Shown: positions 1 to 5,111, numbered from the stretch's first letter. The stretch is 5,111 nucleotides of DNA from Candidatus Agrococcus pullicola (GCA_019115685.1 DXDC01000234.1:1-5111); one strand, 5' to 3'. Translations and numbers: made by a program. Notes: a model not told the origin generated them from the sequence alone.

Positions 1-441
1 GAAGTAGAAGCCGAAGGCGCGGATGTCCTCCTCGCCGTGGCCGACGCGATCCTGCTCGGGAGTGTAGGAGTACCAGGTCTCGATCTGGATCTTGTTCGGG
101 TCCCCGAACCGCGACAACCGTTTGACGACGACGCCCATGCTGCCGTCCGCGGGCGGTTCCGTGTGCGGGGCAGCGGTGGGCGCAGTCGTGAGCTTCAGCG
201 AGTAGGTGCCCGCCATGGATCCATGCGACGCGGCGAACCGCATCGACGCGGAGCTCAGCATGGACGGCGCCCAGCTCGTGAGATCGACCTCACTCTCGAA
301 CGACTCGTAATCGTCGTAGACGAAGTTCGGCGTCAGGTCCATCCAGCCGTTGAAGCCACGATCGAAGTCGTCAAACGTGATGATGCGGCCCAGGGGGTTG
401 AATCGCTCGAGCTGGGTGTCGACGGTGACAACTCTCTCCAT
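1..441 (-). CDS. Uncharacterised protein, N-terminal 147 codons (possible DUF6772-like), runs off left edge
   Basis: An open minus-strand frame covers the whole left edge, starting at ATG 441-439 and continuing past position 1, so the C-terminus is missing. The start is supported by GGGAG (plus-strand 448-452), six bases upstream of the ATG. The protein begins MERVVTVDTQLERFNPLGRI. It has an ITFDDFDRGFNGWMDLTPNF stretch near residues 21-40, a GTYSLKLTT segment near residues 82-90, and VVVKRLSRF followed by IQIETWYSY. From memory this pattern resembles an uncharacterised actinobacterial family, possibly DUF6772; I could not check this. The alternation of 'F-D-x-G-W' and 'G-x-Y-S-L-K-L' is reminiscent of beta-sandwich carbohydrate-binding folds, which is inference only. 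No signal peptide or membrane segment is visible, so it is probably cytoplasmic. It is divergent from the sugar importer and shares its control region, suggesting the same regulon. The coding call is firm; the function is unknown. Confidence 0.85.
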   Translation of the reverse strand, partial: MERVVTVDTQLERFNPLGRIITFDDFDRGFNGWMDLTPNFVYDDYESFESEVDLTSWAPSMLSSASMRFAASHGSMAGTYSLKLTTAPTAAPHTEPPADGSMGVVVKRLSRFGDPNKIQIETWYSYTPEQDRVGHGEEDIRAFGFYF

Positions 442-447
442 GCGCGT

Positions 448-452
448 CTCCC
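448..452 (-). promoter_or_regulatory. Ribosome binding site of the divergent unknown gene
   Basis: On the minus strand the sequence reads GGGAG, then six bases, then ATG at 441-439. This is the only good Shine-Dalgarno match near the gene's start and decides the start codon. Confidence 0.65.
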
Positions 453-454
453 AA

Positions 455-472
455 CGCTAATGCGTTTTACCA
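455..472. promoter_or_regulatory. Degenerate LacI-family-like operator by the divergent gene
   Basis: The plus strand reads CGCTAATGCGTTTTACCA, centred on CG at 463-464. The right half TTTTACCA is a perfect LacI/GalR-type half-site; the left half matches its mirror at only four of eight positions. It lies just upstream of the divergent gene's ribosome binding site, a place where a bound repressor would block that gene. It is 89 bp centre to centre from the better operator at 544-561. Because only one half is good, chance occurrence is possible. Confidence 0.35.
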
Positions 473-510
473 AACTCATTCGCGCCAAGCGGCGGATGAG
501 ACCAATCGTT

Positions 511-529
511 ATTGATCACGGCGATCAAT
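511..529. repeat. 19-bp perfect-arm inverted repeat, possible regulator site
   Basis: Arms ATTGATC (511-517) and GATCAAT (523-529) are perfect inverted copies around a 5-base spacer. The site is AT-richer than its surroundings and ends two bases before the -35 box at 532-537, placing its centre roughly 47 bp upstream of the predicted transcription start. Its sequence is unlike the LacI-type palindrome at 544-561, so it may serve a different regulator, perhaps an activator. The regulator is not identifiable from the window. Confidence 0.45.
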
Positions 530-531
530 CG

Positions 532-560
532 TTGACAGCGTAGTGGTAACACGTTATACC
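532..560 (+). promoter_or_regulatory. Sigma70-type promoter of the sugar importer operon
   Basis: A perfect -35 hexamer TTGACA (532-537) is followed after exactly 17 bases by TATACC (555-560), a four-of-six match to TATAAT. Predicted transcription start is near 567, leaving a leader of about 50 bases before the binding-protein start at 619. Such a near-consensus promoter is usual for genes held off by a repressor, which fits the palindrome overlapping its spacer and -10 box. Confidence 0.75.
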
Positions 561-561
561 A
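544..561. promoter_or_regulatory. LacI/GalR-family-like operator overlapping the promoter
   Basis: The sequence TGGTAACACGTTATACCA is a palindrome centred on C-G at 552-553, symmetric at 14 of 18 positions, with perfect outer TGGTA/TACCA arms and a central ACGT. LacI-family sugar repressors typically bind palindromes with a central CG and TGG-type arms. The site spans most of the -10 box and the downstream part of the spacer, so a bound repressor would exclude RNA polymerase. No LacI-family gene is present here; it would be encoded outside the window. Confidence 0.7.
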
Positions 562-604
562 TGCAAGCGATGGGCAACGTCGTCCGGAGTTCGCCCACCA
601 GTCC

Positions 605-612
605 AAAGGAGG
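605..612 (+). promoter_or_regulatory. Strong ribosome binding site deciding the binding-protein start
   Basis: AAAGGAGG is a near-perfect Shine-Dalgarno sequence. It lies six bases before ATG 619. An in-frame ATG at 613 directly abuts it with no spacing and is therefore unlikely to be used. This fixes the start at 619. Confidence 0.85.
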
Positions 613-618
613 ATGGCT

Positions 619-1932
619 ATGCGAAACCGAACCCGAGGGGCGGCCGTGCTCGCCTCGATCGTTGCGCTCAGCGCCGCGACGGCGTGCAGCGGATCCGGGG
701 GCGACGGCGGAGACACCGGCGCCGGCGGAGAGGGATCCGGCGCCGACGACGTCGATCTGCGCATGACGATCTGGTCGGCCAACCCCGACCACGTCGCGAT
801 CTTCGAAGAGCTCGGCGCCGAGTTCGCGGAGTCGAGCCCGTCCGTCTCCGGCGTCTCGGTCGAGAGCTTCAACCTCGCCGAGCTCAACACGCTGATGACG
901 ACCCAGATCCAGGCAGGTGATGCGCCCGACGTGAGCTGGCTCCCGGTCGAGAGCAGCCTCGAGTACGTGCGCGCGGGCGCGCTGGTCGATCTCAGCGAGA
1001 CGCTCGAGGCCACGGAGGGATTCGACCTGCCCGACTTCATCCCTTCGCTGATGGAACGGTGGACCGACGGCGATGCGATCTACGGCGTCCCGTTCTCGAC
1101 CGGTCCGCTGGTGATGTACTTCAACAAGGACCTCTACGCCGAGGCGGGCGTGAAGAATCCCGAGGAGCTGATCGCCGAGGGCAACTGGACCTGGGAGGCG
1201 TTCCAGGAGGCCTCGAAGGAGGTGTCGGACGCACTGGGCAACCGCGGATACGTGCTCAACGACTTCGACTTCCAGAACTGGACCCGTCTGCTGCCGTTCA
1301 TGAACGCGTACGGGGCGTCGCCGTGGAACGACGACGCGAGCACGTGCACCATGAACTCGCCCGAGATGGTCGAGGCAATGACGGTCTTCCACGACATGAC
1401 CTTCGCCGACGGGTCGATGCCCGTCCCCGGTCAACAGGTCGACTTCTGGGGTGGGCAGGTCGCGGCGACGTCGGCGTTCCTCGGCGGCAGCGCGAGCCTG
1501 CAGGATGCTGACTTCGAGTGGGGGCTCGTGCCGACGCCGGCTGGGCCTGCCGGAGCCGTGGTCGCCACGGGCCAGGCCTCGATCGTCGCGCTCGCCGCGG
1601 GGAACAACACCTCGGAGGCCGCCGAGTTCGTCGCCTTCCTCGGCTCGAAGGATCCGATGGCCGAGTACTCCGGCTTCTTCCCGCCGATCCGCGAGAGTCT
1701 GCTCACGCCCGAGACGCTTTCCGAGAGTTCGCCCGTGCTCACACCCGAGCTCGTGCAGCCCGTGATCGACGGTGTGAAGGAGAACGGACAGGTCTTCCCT
1801 GTCGCCGAGAACGACGCGGCGGTGGCCGACGCGCTGAACTCGGCGCTGGACGAGTTCCTGTACCAGCCCGACGCCGACGTCGCCGACGCCATGGACAGCG
1901 TGTGCGCGGCGATCGATCCGCTCCTGCAGTGA
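619..1932 (+). CDS. Sugar ABC transporter substrate-binding lipoprotein (CUT1 type)
   Basis: A 437-residue extracellular solute-binding protein (family 1 type) that would capture a carbohydrate outside the membrane and deliver it to the two permeases encoded next. Residues 1-22 form a lipoprotein signal peptide: MRNRTR, a hydrophobic core, then SAATAC with Cys23 as the lipidated residue. The -3 residue is Ala, slightly off the usual Leu. A Gly/Ser/Asp-rich linker (about residues 24-42) tethers the domain. Typical family features follow: 'GDAPDVSWLP' near 100-109, 'YGVPFSTGPLVMYFNKDLY' near 155-173, 'NWTWEAFQEA' near 189-198, and a C-terminal helical part. Length is normal for the family. Two more cysteines (about 243 and 429) could form a disulfide in the mature protein. 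The substrate cannot be named. The start at 619 is chosen over 613 because of ribosome-binding-site spacing. Family assignment is firm. Confidence 0.95.
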   Translation: MRNRTRGAAVLASIVALSAATACSGSGGDGGDTGAGGEGSGADDVDLRMTIWSANPDHVAIFEELGAEFAESSPSVSGVSVESFNLAELNTLMTTQIQAGDAPDVSWLPVESSLEYVRAGALVDLSETLEATEGFDLPDFIPSLMERWTDGDAIYGVPFSTGPLVMYFNKDLYAEAGVKNPEELIAEGNWTWEAFQEASKEVSDALGNRGYVLNDFDFQNWTRLLPFMNAYGASPWNDDASTCTMNSPEMVEAMTVFHDMTFADGSMPVPGQQVDFWGGQVAATSAFLGGSASLQDADFEWGLVPTPAGPAGAVVATGQASIVALAAGNNTSEAAEFVAFLGSKDPMAEYSGFFPPIRESLLTPETLSESSPVLTPELVQPVIDGVKENGQVFPVAENDAAVADALNSALDEFLYQPDADVADAMDSVCAAIDPLLQ

Positions 1933-1953
1933 CGGGGATCGCTGGTTCGGACG

Positions 1954-2913
1954 ATGAGTCTTCGTAGCGCCACCTCGGCTGCGGTGCCCGGGCGTCGGTC
2001 CCGGGCGCCGCAGCCGAGATCCAACAGCCCTCGACGCCGGGAGCTCGGGCGCAACGCGTTCGGCTACGCTCTGCTCGCACCGCAGACGCTCGGCTTCCTC
2101 GTCGTGGGGATCATCGCCGTCGGCGGTGTCGTGCAGCTGAGCCTGACGCGGGTCAACGTGCTCGCGGGCACGCGGGAGTTCGTCGGGCTCGACAACTACA
2201 CGCGGCTGTTCAGTGACCCCGACATGGTGGTCGTGCTCGCCAACACGTTCTTCTTCGTGTTCGTGCTGAGCATCGCGGGGACGATCGTCGCCCTCGCCCT
2301 CGCGCTCCTGCTCAATCAGCAGCTGCCGGGCATCAACTTCTTCCGCGCGGCGATCTTCATTCCTGCGCTCGTCACGACGGTCGCGTGGGTGCTGGTGTGG
2401 CGGTTCATCCTCCAGCCGCAGGGCCTGCTCGACAGCCTGCTGAGCGTCGTCGGCATCGGTCAGCTCCCGTGGCTACGCGGCGGGTGGCTGACGCTGGGGG
2501 CGTTCGCCGTCATTCAGCTGACGAAGAATGTCGGCATCAACATGATGATCTTCCTGGCCGCGTTGCAGGCGGTGCCGTCGGAGCTCATGGACGCCGCGCG
2601 CGTCGACGGCGCCGGACGCTGGCAGCGCTTCCGCAACGTCGTGCTGCCGCAGATCTCGCCCGCGATCCTCATGGTGTTCATGCTGATGGTGAGCGGTTCG
2701 TTCCGCGTCTTCGAGCTCGTGCTGCTCATCACGAACGGCGGGCCCGGCAACCAGACCTCGGTGCTCGCGTTCGAGATCTACCGACAGGCGTTCCGGCTCA
2801 ACGACGTCGGGTACGCGGCCGCGCTCGCGGTGTTCCTGTTCGCTCTTGTGCTGGCGCTGACGGGCATCATCTGGCAGCTCCGACGGAAGCTGGTGTTCCA
2901 TGAGTCAGAGTGA
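1954..2913 (+). CDS. Sugar ABC transporter permease 1 (MalF/UgpA-like)
   Basis: A 319-residue inner-membrane permease of the binding-protein-dependent transport family, forming half of the sugar channel. The first ~35 residues are Arg/Ser/Pro-rich and probably cytoplasmic. Hydrophobic segments lie near residues 38-60, 94-120, 131-152, 178-203, 233-262 and 286-308. The EAA loop that contacts the ATPase is clear near 210-236: ELMDAARVDGAGRW, then LPQISP. 'NGGPGNQTSVLAFEIY' near 261-276 is also typical of this subfamily. The gene starts 21 bases after the binding-protein stop and in the same frame. The ATG at 1954 has only a weak Shine-Dalgarno (GGGGA, about 15 bases away), suggesting coupled re-initiation. 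The only in-frame alternative is GTG 1984, inside a strong hairpin; no standard start follows the hairpin before the first membrane segment. The exact start is less certain than the identity. Confidence 0.92.
   Translation: MSLRSATSAAVPGRRSRAPQPRSNSPRRRELGRNAFGYALLAPQTLGFLVVGIIAVGGVVQLSLTRVNVLAGTREFVGLDNYTRLFSDPDMVVVLANTFFFVFVLSIAGTIVALALALLLNQQLPGINFFRAAIFIPALVTTVAWVLVWRFILQPQGLLDSLLSVVGIGQLPWLRGGWLTLGAFAVIQLTKNVGINMMIFLAALQAVPSELMDAARVDGAGRWQRFRNVVLPQISPAILMVFMLMVSGSFRVFELVLLITNGGPGNQTSVLAFEIYRQAFRLNDVGYAAALAVFLFALVLALTGIIWQLRRKLVFHESE
1974..2018 (+). repeat. Strong 19-bp-stem hairpin in the first codons of permease 1
   Basis: CTCGGCTGCGG (1974-1984) pairs perfectly with CCGCAGCCGAG (2008-2018). 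Position 1985 (U) can wobble-pair with 2007 (G), and GCCCGGG (1986-1992) pairs with CCCGGGC (2000-2006). The loop is seven bases (1993-1999). The 19-bp, nearly all-GC stem has no mismatch other than the U-G pair. No T-run follows, so it is not a classical intrinsic terminator, though actinobacterial terminators often lack one. It lies between the binding-protein stop and the main body of permease 1, where a structure could partly stop transcription or protect the upstream mRNA end. It is over codons 7-22 of the predicted permease. Confidence 0.85.
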
Positions 2914-3754
2914 CCGCCGACGCACCGTCGCCCTGCGCCGCGTGCCGACCTATGCGCTCCTGACAGCCGTCGCGCTGCTGTTCCTGGGGCCCGTCTTCTG
3001 GATGATCAGCGCCTCGCTGAAGTCCATCAACGAGGTCCTGCGCTACCCGCCGACGATCATTCCCGAGATCTTCCAGTGGGGGAACTACGCACAGGTCTTC
3101 ACCCTCCAACCCTTCGGGCGACAGTTCGCGAATTCGGTTCTCGTGATGGTCCTCGTCGTGGCCGTGACGCTGACGATCGCGGTGCCCGCCGGCTACGCAC
3201 TCGCGCGCGTCCGGCCCGTCGGCGCCGCGGCGATCTTCATCGTGCTGCTCAGCGGCGTGTTCATTCCCCCCGAAGCGGTCATCGTGCCGTTGTTCCAGGC
3301 CGCGGCCGACATCGGATGGGTCGACAGTTTCGCGCCGCTCGTGCTGTTCACCGCCGTGCTGTCGACGGCGCCGGTGGCCATGTTCATCATGCGGCAGGCG
3401 TTCCTGACGCTCCCGAACGAGTTCGAGGAGGCCGCCGTCCTCGACGGCGCGAATCGCTGGCGCACGATGGTGCAGATCTTCCTTCCGCTCGTGCGGCCGT
3501 CGATCGCGTCGGCGGTCGTGTTCACGGCGTGGTTCAGCTGGAACCAGTTCCTCGAGCCGCTGGTATACCTGCGTTCTCAGGAGATGCTCACCGTGCCTGT
3601 CGCGCTCACGCTCTTCGAGGATCCGCTCGCCGGGCCGCGGTGGCACGTGCAGATGGCCGCCACGACGATCTCCGTCGTGCCCGTGCTGATCGTGTTCCTC
3701 ATCGCGCAGCGTCACGTGGTCTCCGGCCTCACCGCCGGCGGCCTGAAGTCGTAG
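2900..3754 (+). CDS. Sugar ABC transporter permease 2 (MalG/UgpE-like)
   Basis: A 284-residue inner-membrane permease, the second half of the sugar channel. Hydrophobic segments are visible near residues 16-38, 76-101, 109-130, 143-165, 203-222 and 255-270. The EAA loop is near 174-200: EFEEAAVLDGANRWRT, then LPLVRP. The C-terminus QRHVVSGLTAGGLKS closely follows the 'QRxxVxGLTAGAxK' ending typical of CUT1 permeases, and the length is normal. The ATG at 2900 overlaps the end of permease 1 by 14 bases, with GGAAG (2885-2889) as a modest ribosome binding site, so translation is probably coupled and the two subunits made in equal amounts. No ATPase gene follows, as is common in actinobacteria where one MsiK-type ATPase serves many sugar importers (established for Streptomyces; inferred here). 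Confidence 0.95.
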   Translation: MSQSDRRRTVALRRVPTYALLTAVALLFLGPVFWMISASLKSINEVLRYPPTIIPEIFQWGNYAQVFTLQPFGRQFANSVLVMVLVVAVTLTIAVPAGYALARVRPVGAAAIFIVLLSGVFIPPEAVIVPLFQAAADIGWVDSFAPLVLFTAVLSTAPVAMFIMRQAFLTLPNEFEEAAVLDGANRWRTMVQIFLPLVRPSIASAVVFTAWFSWNQFLEPLVYLRSQEMLTVPVALTLFEDPLAGPRWHVQMAATTISVVPVLIVFLIAQRHVVSGLTAGGLKS

Positions 3755-3777
3755 ATTCGACACCGTCAGCCGCGTCG

Positions 3778-3783
3778 AAAGGA
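3778..3783 (+). promoter_or_regulatory. Ribosome binding site of the alpha/beta-hydrolase
   Basis: AAAGGA lies seven bases before ATG 3791, supporting that start codon. Its 5' end overlaps the right arm of a short inverted repeat (TTCGAC 3756-3761, GTCGAA 3774-3779). Confidence 0.7.
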
Positions 3784-3790
3784 CCGTCAC

Positions 3791-4570
3791 ATGCCCGCGC
3801 GCTACTCTGGCCCGTTGCGCCTCAACTATCTCCAGTACACGGTGGCGTCGGACCGGCAGATGACCGAGACGATCGTGCGCGTTCTCGAGCCCGACGTCCT
3901 GTCGTCGAGCGAGCGGGTGCGCCTGCTGTTCCTGCTGCCGTCCACTCCCGAGCTGAGCCATCGGTCGGGGGACGGCCTCGACGAGATCCTGAGGCATGAC
4001 CTGCACAACGAACACGGCTTCGTCGCGGTGGCTCCGACCTACTCCGATTGGCCGTGGATGACCGACCTTCCGGATCGGCAGATGTTCCAGCAGGTGCTGT
4101 ACTTCATCGAGGACGTCGTCGGATTCGTCGACGGACTCTATCCGGGGGCCGAGCGGTTCCTCGTCGGATACAGCAAGGGCGGATCGGCCGCGGTGCAGCT
4201 GCTGCTGCGCTACCCGGAGCTGTTCCGCGGCGCGGCGGCGTTCGACTCGCCCGTGATGAAGGAGCAGCCCGACCAGTGGGAGATGCCGTACTTCTGGCCG
4301 AATCCCGAGCACTTCCGCGACTTCGCGATTCCGCACCTGCTGCGCACGCGGGGTCATCTGCTCGGCGAGGATCCGCGCATCGGGCTGTTCGGCTACGGCA
4401 ACTTCGGCAAGGACGCTCCGGAGTGGACGTTCGACCACCTGTCGGCAGCCCATGAGCTGCTGAACGAGCTGAACATCCCGCACCACTACGAGAACGACAC
4501 CCACCGCGCCCACCGCTGGGACTCGGGGTGGCTGCCGGGCGCGCTCGCCGCGTTGGACAGCATGTCGTGA
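3791..4570 (+). CDS. Cytoplasmic alpha/beta-hydrolase, probable esterase
   Basis: A 259-residue protein with a clear alpha/beta-hydrolase core. 'VRLLFLLPSTPE' (about residues 43-54) and 'HGFVAVAPTYSDWPW' (75-89) fit the early strands and the region after them. The nucleophile elbow is FLVGYSKGGSAAVQLL with Ser128 in G-Y-S-K-G-G. 'FRGAAAFDSPVM' (145-156) follows as in this fold. The likely catalytic His is H241 (or H238) in THRAHRWDSGW, and the likely acid is D208 in GNFGKDAPEW; both are inferred from position. No signal peptide is present, so it acts inside the cell, probably on material brought in by the importer, for example removing an acyl group from a glycoside. It starts 36 bases after permease 2 with no evident terminator between, suggesting one operon. 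The exact substrate and family are not recognised; a peptidase or thioesterase activity is not excluded. Confidence 0.88.
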   Translation: MPARYSGPLRLNYLQYTVASDRQMTETIVRVLEPDVLSSSERVRLLFLLPSTPELSHRSGDGLDEILRHDLHNEHGFVAVAPTYSDWPWMTDLPDRQMFQQVLYFIEDVVGFVDGLYPGAERFLVGYSKGGSAAVQLLLRYPELFRGAAAFDSPVMKEQPDQWEMPYFWPNPEHFRDFAIPHLLRTRGHLLGEDPRIGLFGYGNFGKDAPEWTFDHLSAAHELLNELNIPHHYENDTHRAHRWDSGWLPGALAALDSMS

Positions 4571-4648
4571 GCGGTGGCGACATCACGCTCGGACGAAGAG
4601 TAAGGGGTTCGTGACCGTGTTCTCAGCTTCATGCTGACGTCGAGCGTC

Positions 4649-4654
4649 TAGCCT
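4649..4654 (+). promoter_or_regulatory. Putative -10 box for a leaderless VanZ-family transcript
   Basis: TAGCCT fits the actinobacterial TAnnnT -10 pattern and ends seven bases before ATG 4662, so transcription would begin at or beside the start codon. No Shine-Dalgarno sequence precedes that ATG, which agrees with a leaderless message. No convincing -35 hexamer is visible at 16-18 bases. Confidence 0.45.
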
Positions 4655-4661
4655 GCACCGT

Positions 4662-5111
4662 ATGACGTACGCAGACGACGACCGCAAGCCGCGCCGCAGC
4701 CGCCTGCGCGTCGGCCTCGCGACGGTGCTCTTCATCTTCTATCTCGGGTTCGTGATGTGGGTGACGTTGACCCCGAGCCTCGACGGCGTCGGCGTCGATA
4801 CCGTCGCCGATCGAGTGCTGAGCGTCCTCCATCGCATCGGCGTGCCCGAGAGGTTCGGCTACATGGAGCTCGAGTTCGCTGCCAACATCGGGATGTTCAT
4901 CCCGCTCGGCTTCTTGCTCGGCCTGGCGCTTCCCGGGTGGGGCTGGTGGCTCGCACTCATCCTGTTGCCCGCGTACTCGATCGGCATCGAGTGGTTCCAG
5001 AGCGAGTTCCTCGGCGATCGTGTCGGAGATGTGCGCGACATCATCTCCAACTCCCTCGGCGCCTGGATCGGCACGCTCATCGCGGCGACGCTGCGCGCGA
5101 TGGTGCACGCC
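4662..5111 (+). CDS. VanZ-family membrane protein, N-terminal 150 codons, runs off right edge
   Basis: An open frame from ATG 4662 remains open to the last base, so the C-terminus is missing. It starts MTYADDDRKPRRSRLR, a basic cytoplasmic tail, followed by hydrophobic segments near residues 18-37, 73-90, 93-110 and 129-145. VanZ-family hallmarks are visible: 'TLTPSL' at the end of the first segment (35-40), 'EFAANIGMFIPLGF' (71-84), 'GIEWFQ' (108-113), and 'GDRVGDVRDIISNSLGAWIG' (118-137) with the conserved Arg/Asp/Asn/Gly positions. VanZ itself gives low-level teicoplanin resistance in enterococci, but most family members have no known role and none should be assumed here. It is 91 bases past the hydrolase, with its own probable -10 box, so it is likely an independent unit unrelated to sugar uptake. 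Confidence 0.9.
   Translation, partial: MTYADDDRKPRRSRLRVGLATVLFIFYLGFVMWVTLTPSLDGVGVDTVADRVLSVLHRIGVPERFGYMELEFAANIGMFIPLGFLLGLALPGWGWWLALILLPAYSIGIEWFQSEFLGDRVGDVRDIISNSLGAWIGTLIAATLRAMVHA

Noticed and set aside
511..529. FNR/CRP-type site reading of TTGAT...ATCAA
   Set aside because: FNR boxes have four bases between the half-sites; here there are seven, so the match to that family is not supported.
37..543. Open plus-strand frame of 168 codons at the left end
   Set aside because: It lies opposite the divergent unknown gene, which has a better ribosome binding site and protein-like composition. The plus frame is Arg-rich and ends inside the promoter.
442..545. A minus-strand promoter for the divergent unknown gene
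   Set aside because: Several weak candidates exist (for example TAAAAC on the minus strand within the degenerate operator), but none has a -35 partner at proper spacing, so no position can be chosen.
613..615. ATG at 613 as the start of the binding protein
   Set aside because: It abuts the AAAGGAGG ribosome site with no spacer, whereas ATG 619 has the ideal six-base spacing.
457..1434. Open minus-strand frame of 325 codons opposite the binding-protein gene
   Set aside because: Composition is Arg/Val/His-rich with no domain, and it runs through the promoter region. It is a shadow of the binding-protein gene.
3756..3779. Inverted repeat TTCGAC/GTCGAA between permease 2 and the hydrolase
   Set aside because: Six-bp arms with a 12-base loop are not enough for a terminator or a confident regulatory site, although the right arm touches the hydrolase ribosome site.
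2867..4513. Long open minus-strand frame (548 codons) opposite permease 2 and the hydrolase
   Set aside because: Its product is an Arg/His/Glu/Asp-rich string without any recognisable domain, as expected opposite high-GC coding DNA. The plus-strand genes there have clear family motifs.
4571..4661. Terminator after the hydrolase gene
   Set aside because: Only a 5-bp stem (TCAGC 4623-4627, GCTGA 4633-4637) and scattered short inverted matches are present, with no T-run. This is too weak to call.

Overview
The window is high-GC DNA with dense, well-packed genes whose codons strongly favour G or C in the third position. It most likely comes from an actinobacterium, and the gene style resembles Microbacteriaceae such as Microbacterium. 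This assignment is inference from composition, the sugar-importer layout without an ATPase gene, and a probable leaderless gene start.

Layout: positions 1-441 (minus strand) hold the first 147 codons of a cytoplasmic protein of unknown function that runs off the left edge. Positions 442-618 are a divergent control region. It has a good sigma70-type promoter (TTGACA, 17 bases, TATACC) overlapped by a LacI-family-like palindrome, a second degenerate LacI-like site by the divergent gene, and an unrelated 19-bp inverted repeat just upstream of the -35 box. Positions 619-3754 hold a three-gene sugar ABC importer operon of the CUT1 type: a lipoprotein substrate-binding protein followed by two permeases. 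Positions 3791-4570 encode a cytoplasmic alpha/beta-hydrolase, probably an esterase, 36 bases behind the second permease and likely in the same operon. After a 91-base gap, positions 4662-5111 hold the first 150 codons of a VanZ-family membrane protein, probably a separate and unrelated transcription unit.

Working model (inference): the lipoprotein captures an oligosaccharide or glycoside outside the cell and the two permeases import it using an ATPase encoded elsewhere. The cytoplasmic hydrolase then removes an ester group or otherwise processes it. The divergent unknown protein probably belongs to the same regulon, with a LacI-family repressor (not in this window) controlling both sides. 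The substrate cannot be read from the sequence.

The most unusual structural signal is a 19-bp-stem, 7-base-loop hairpin (1974-2018) inside the first codons of permease 1, just after the binding-protein gene. It is a candidate for setting the ratio of binding protein to permease. I saw no RNA genes, insertion sequences, CRISPR arrays or broken genes.
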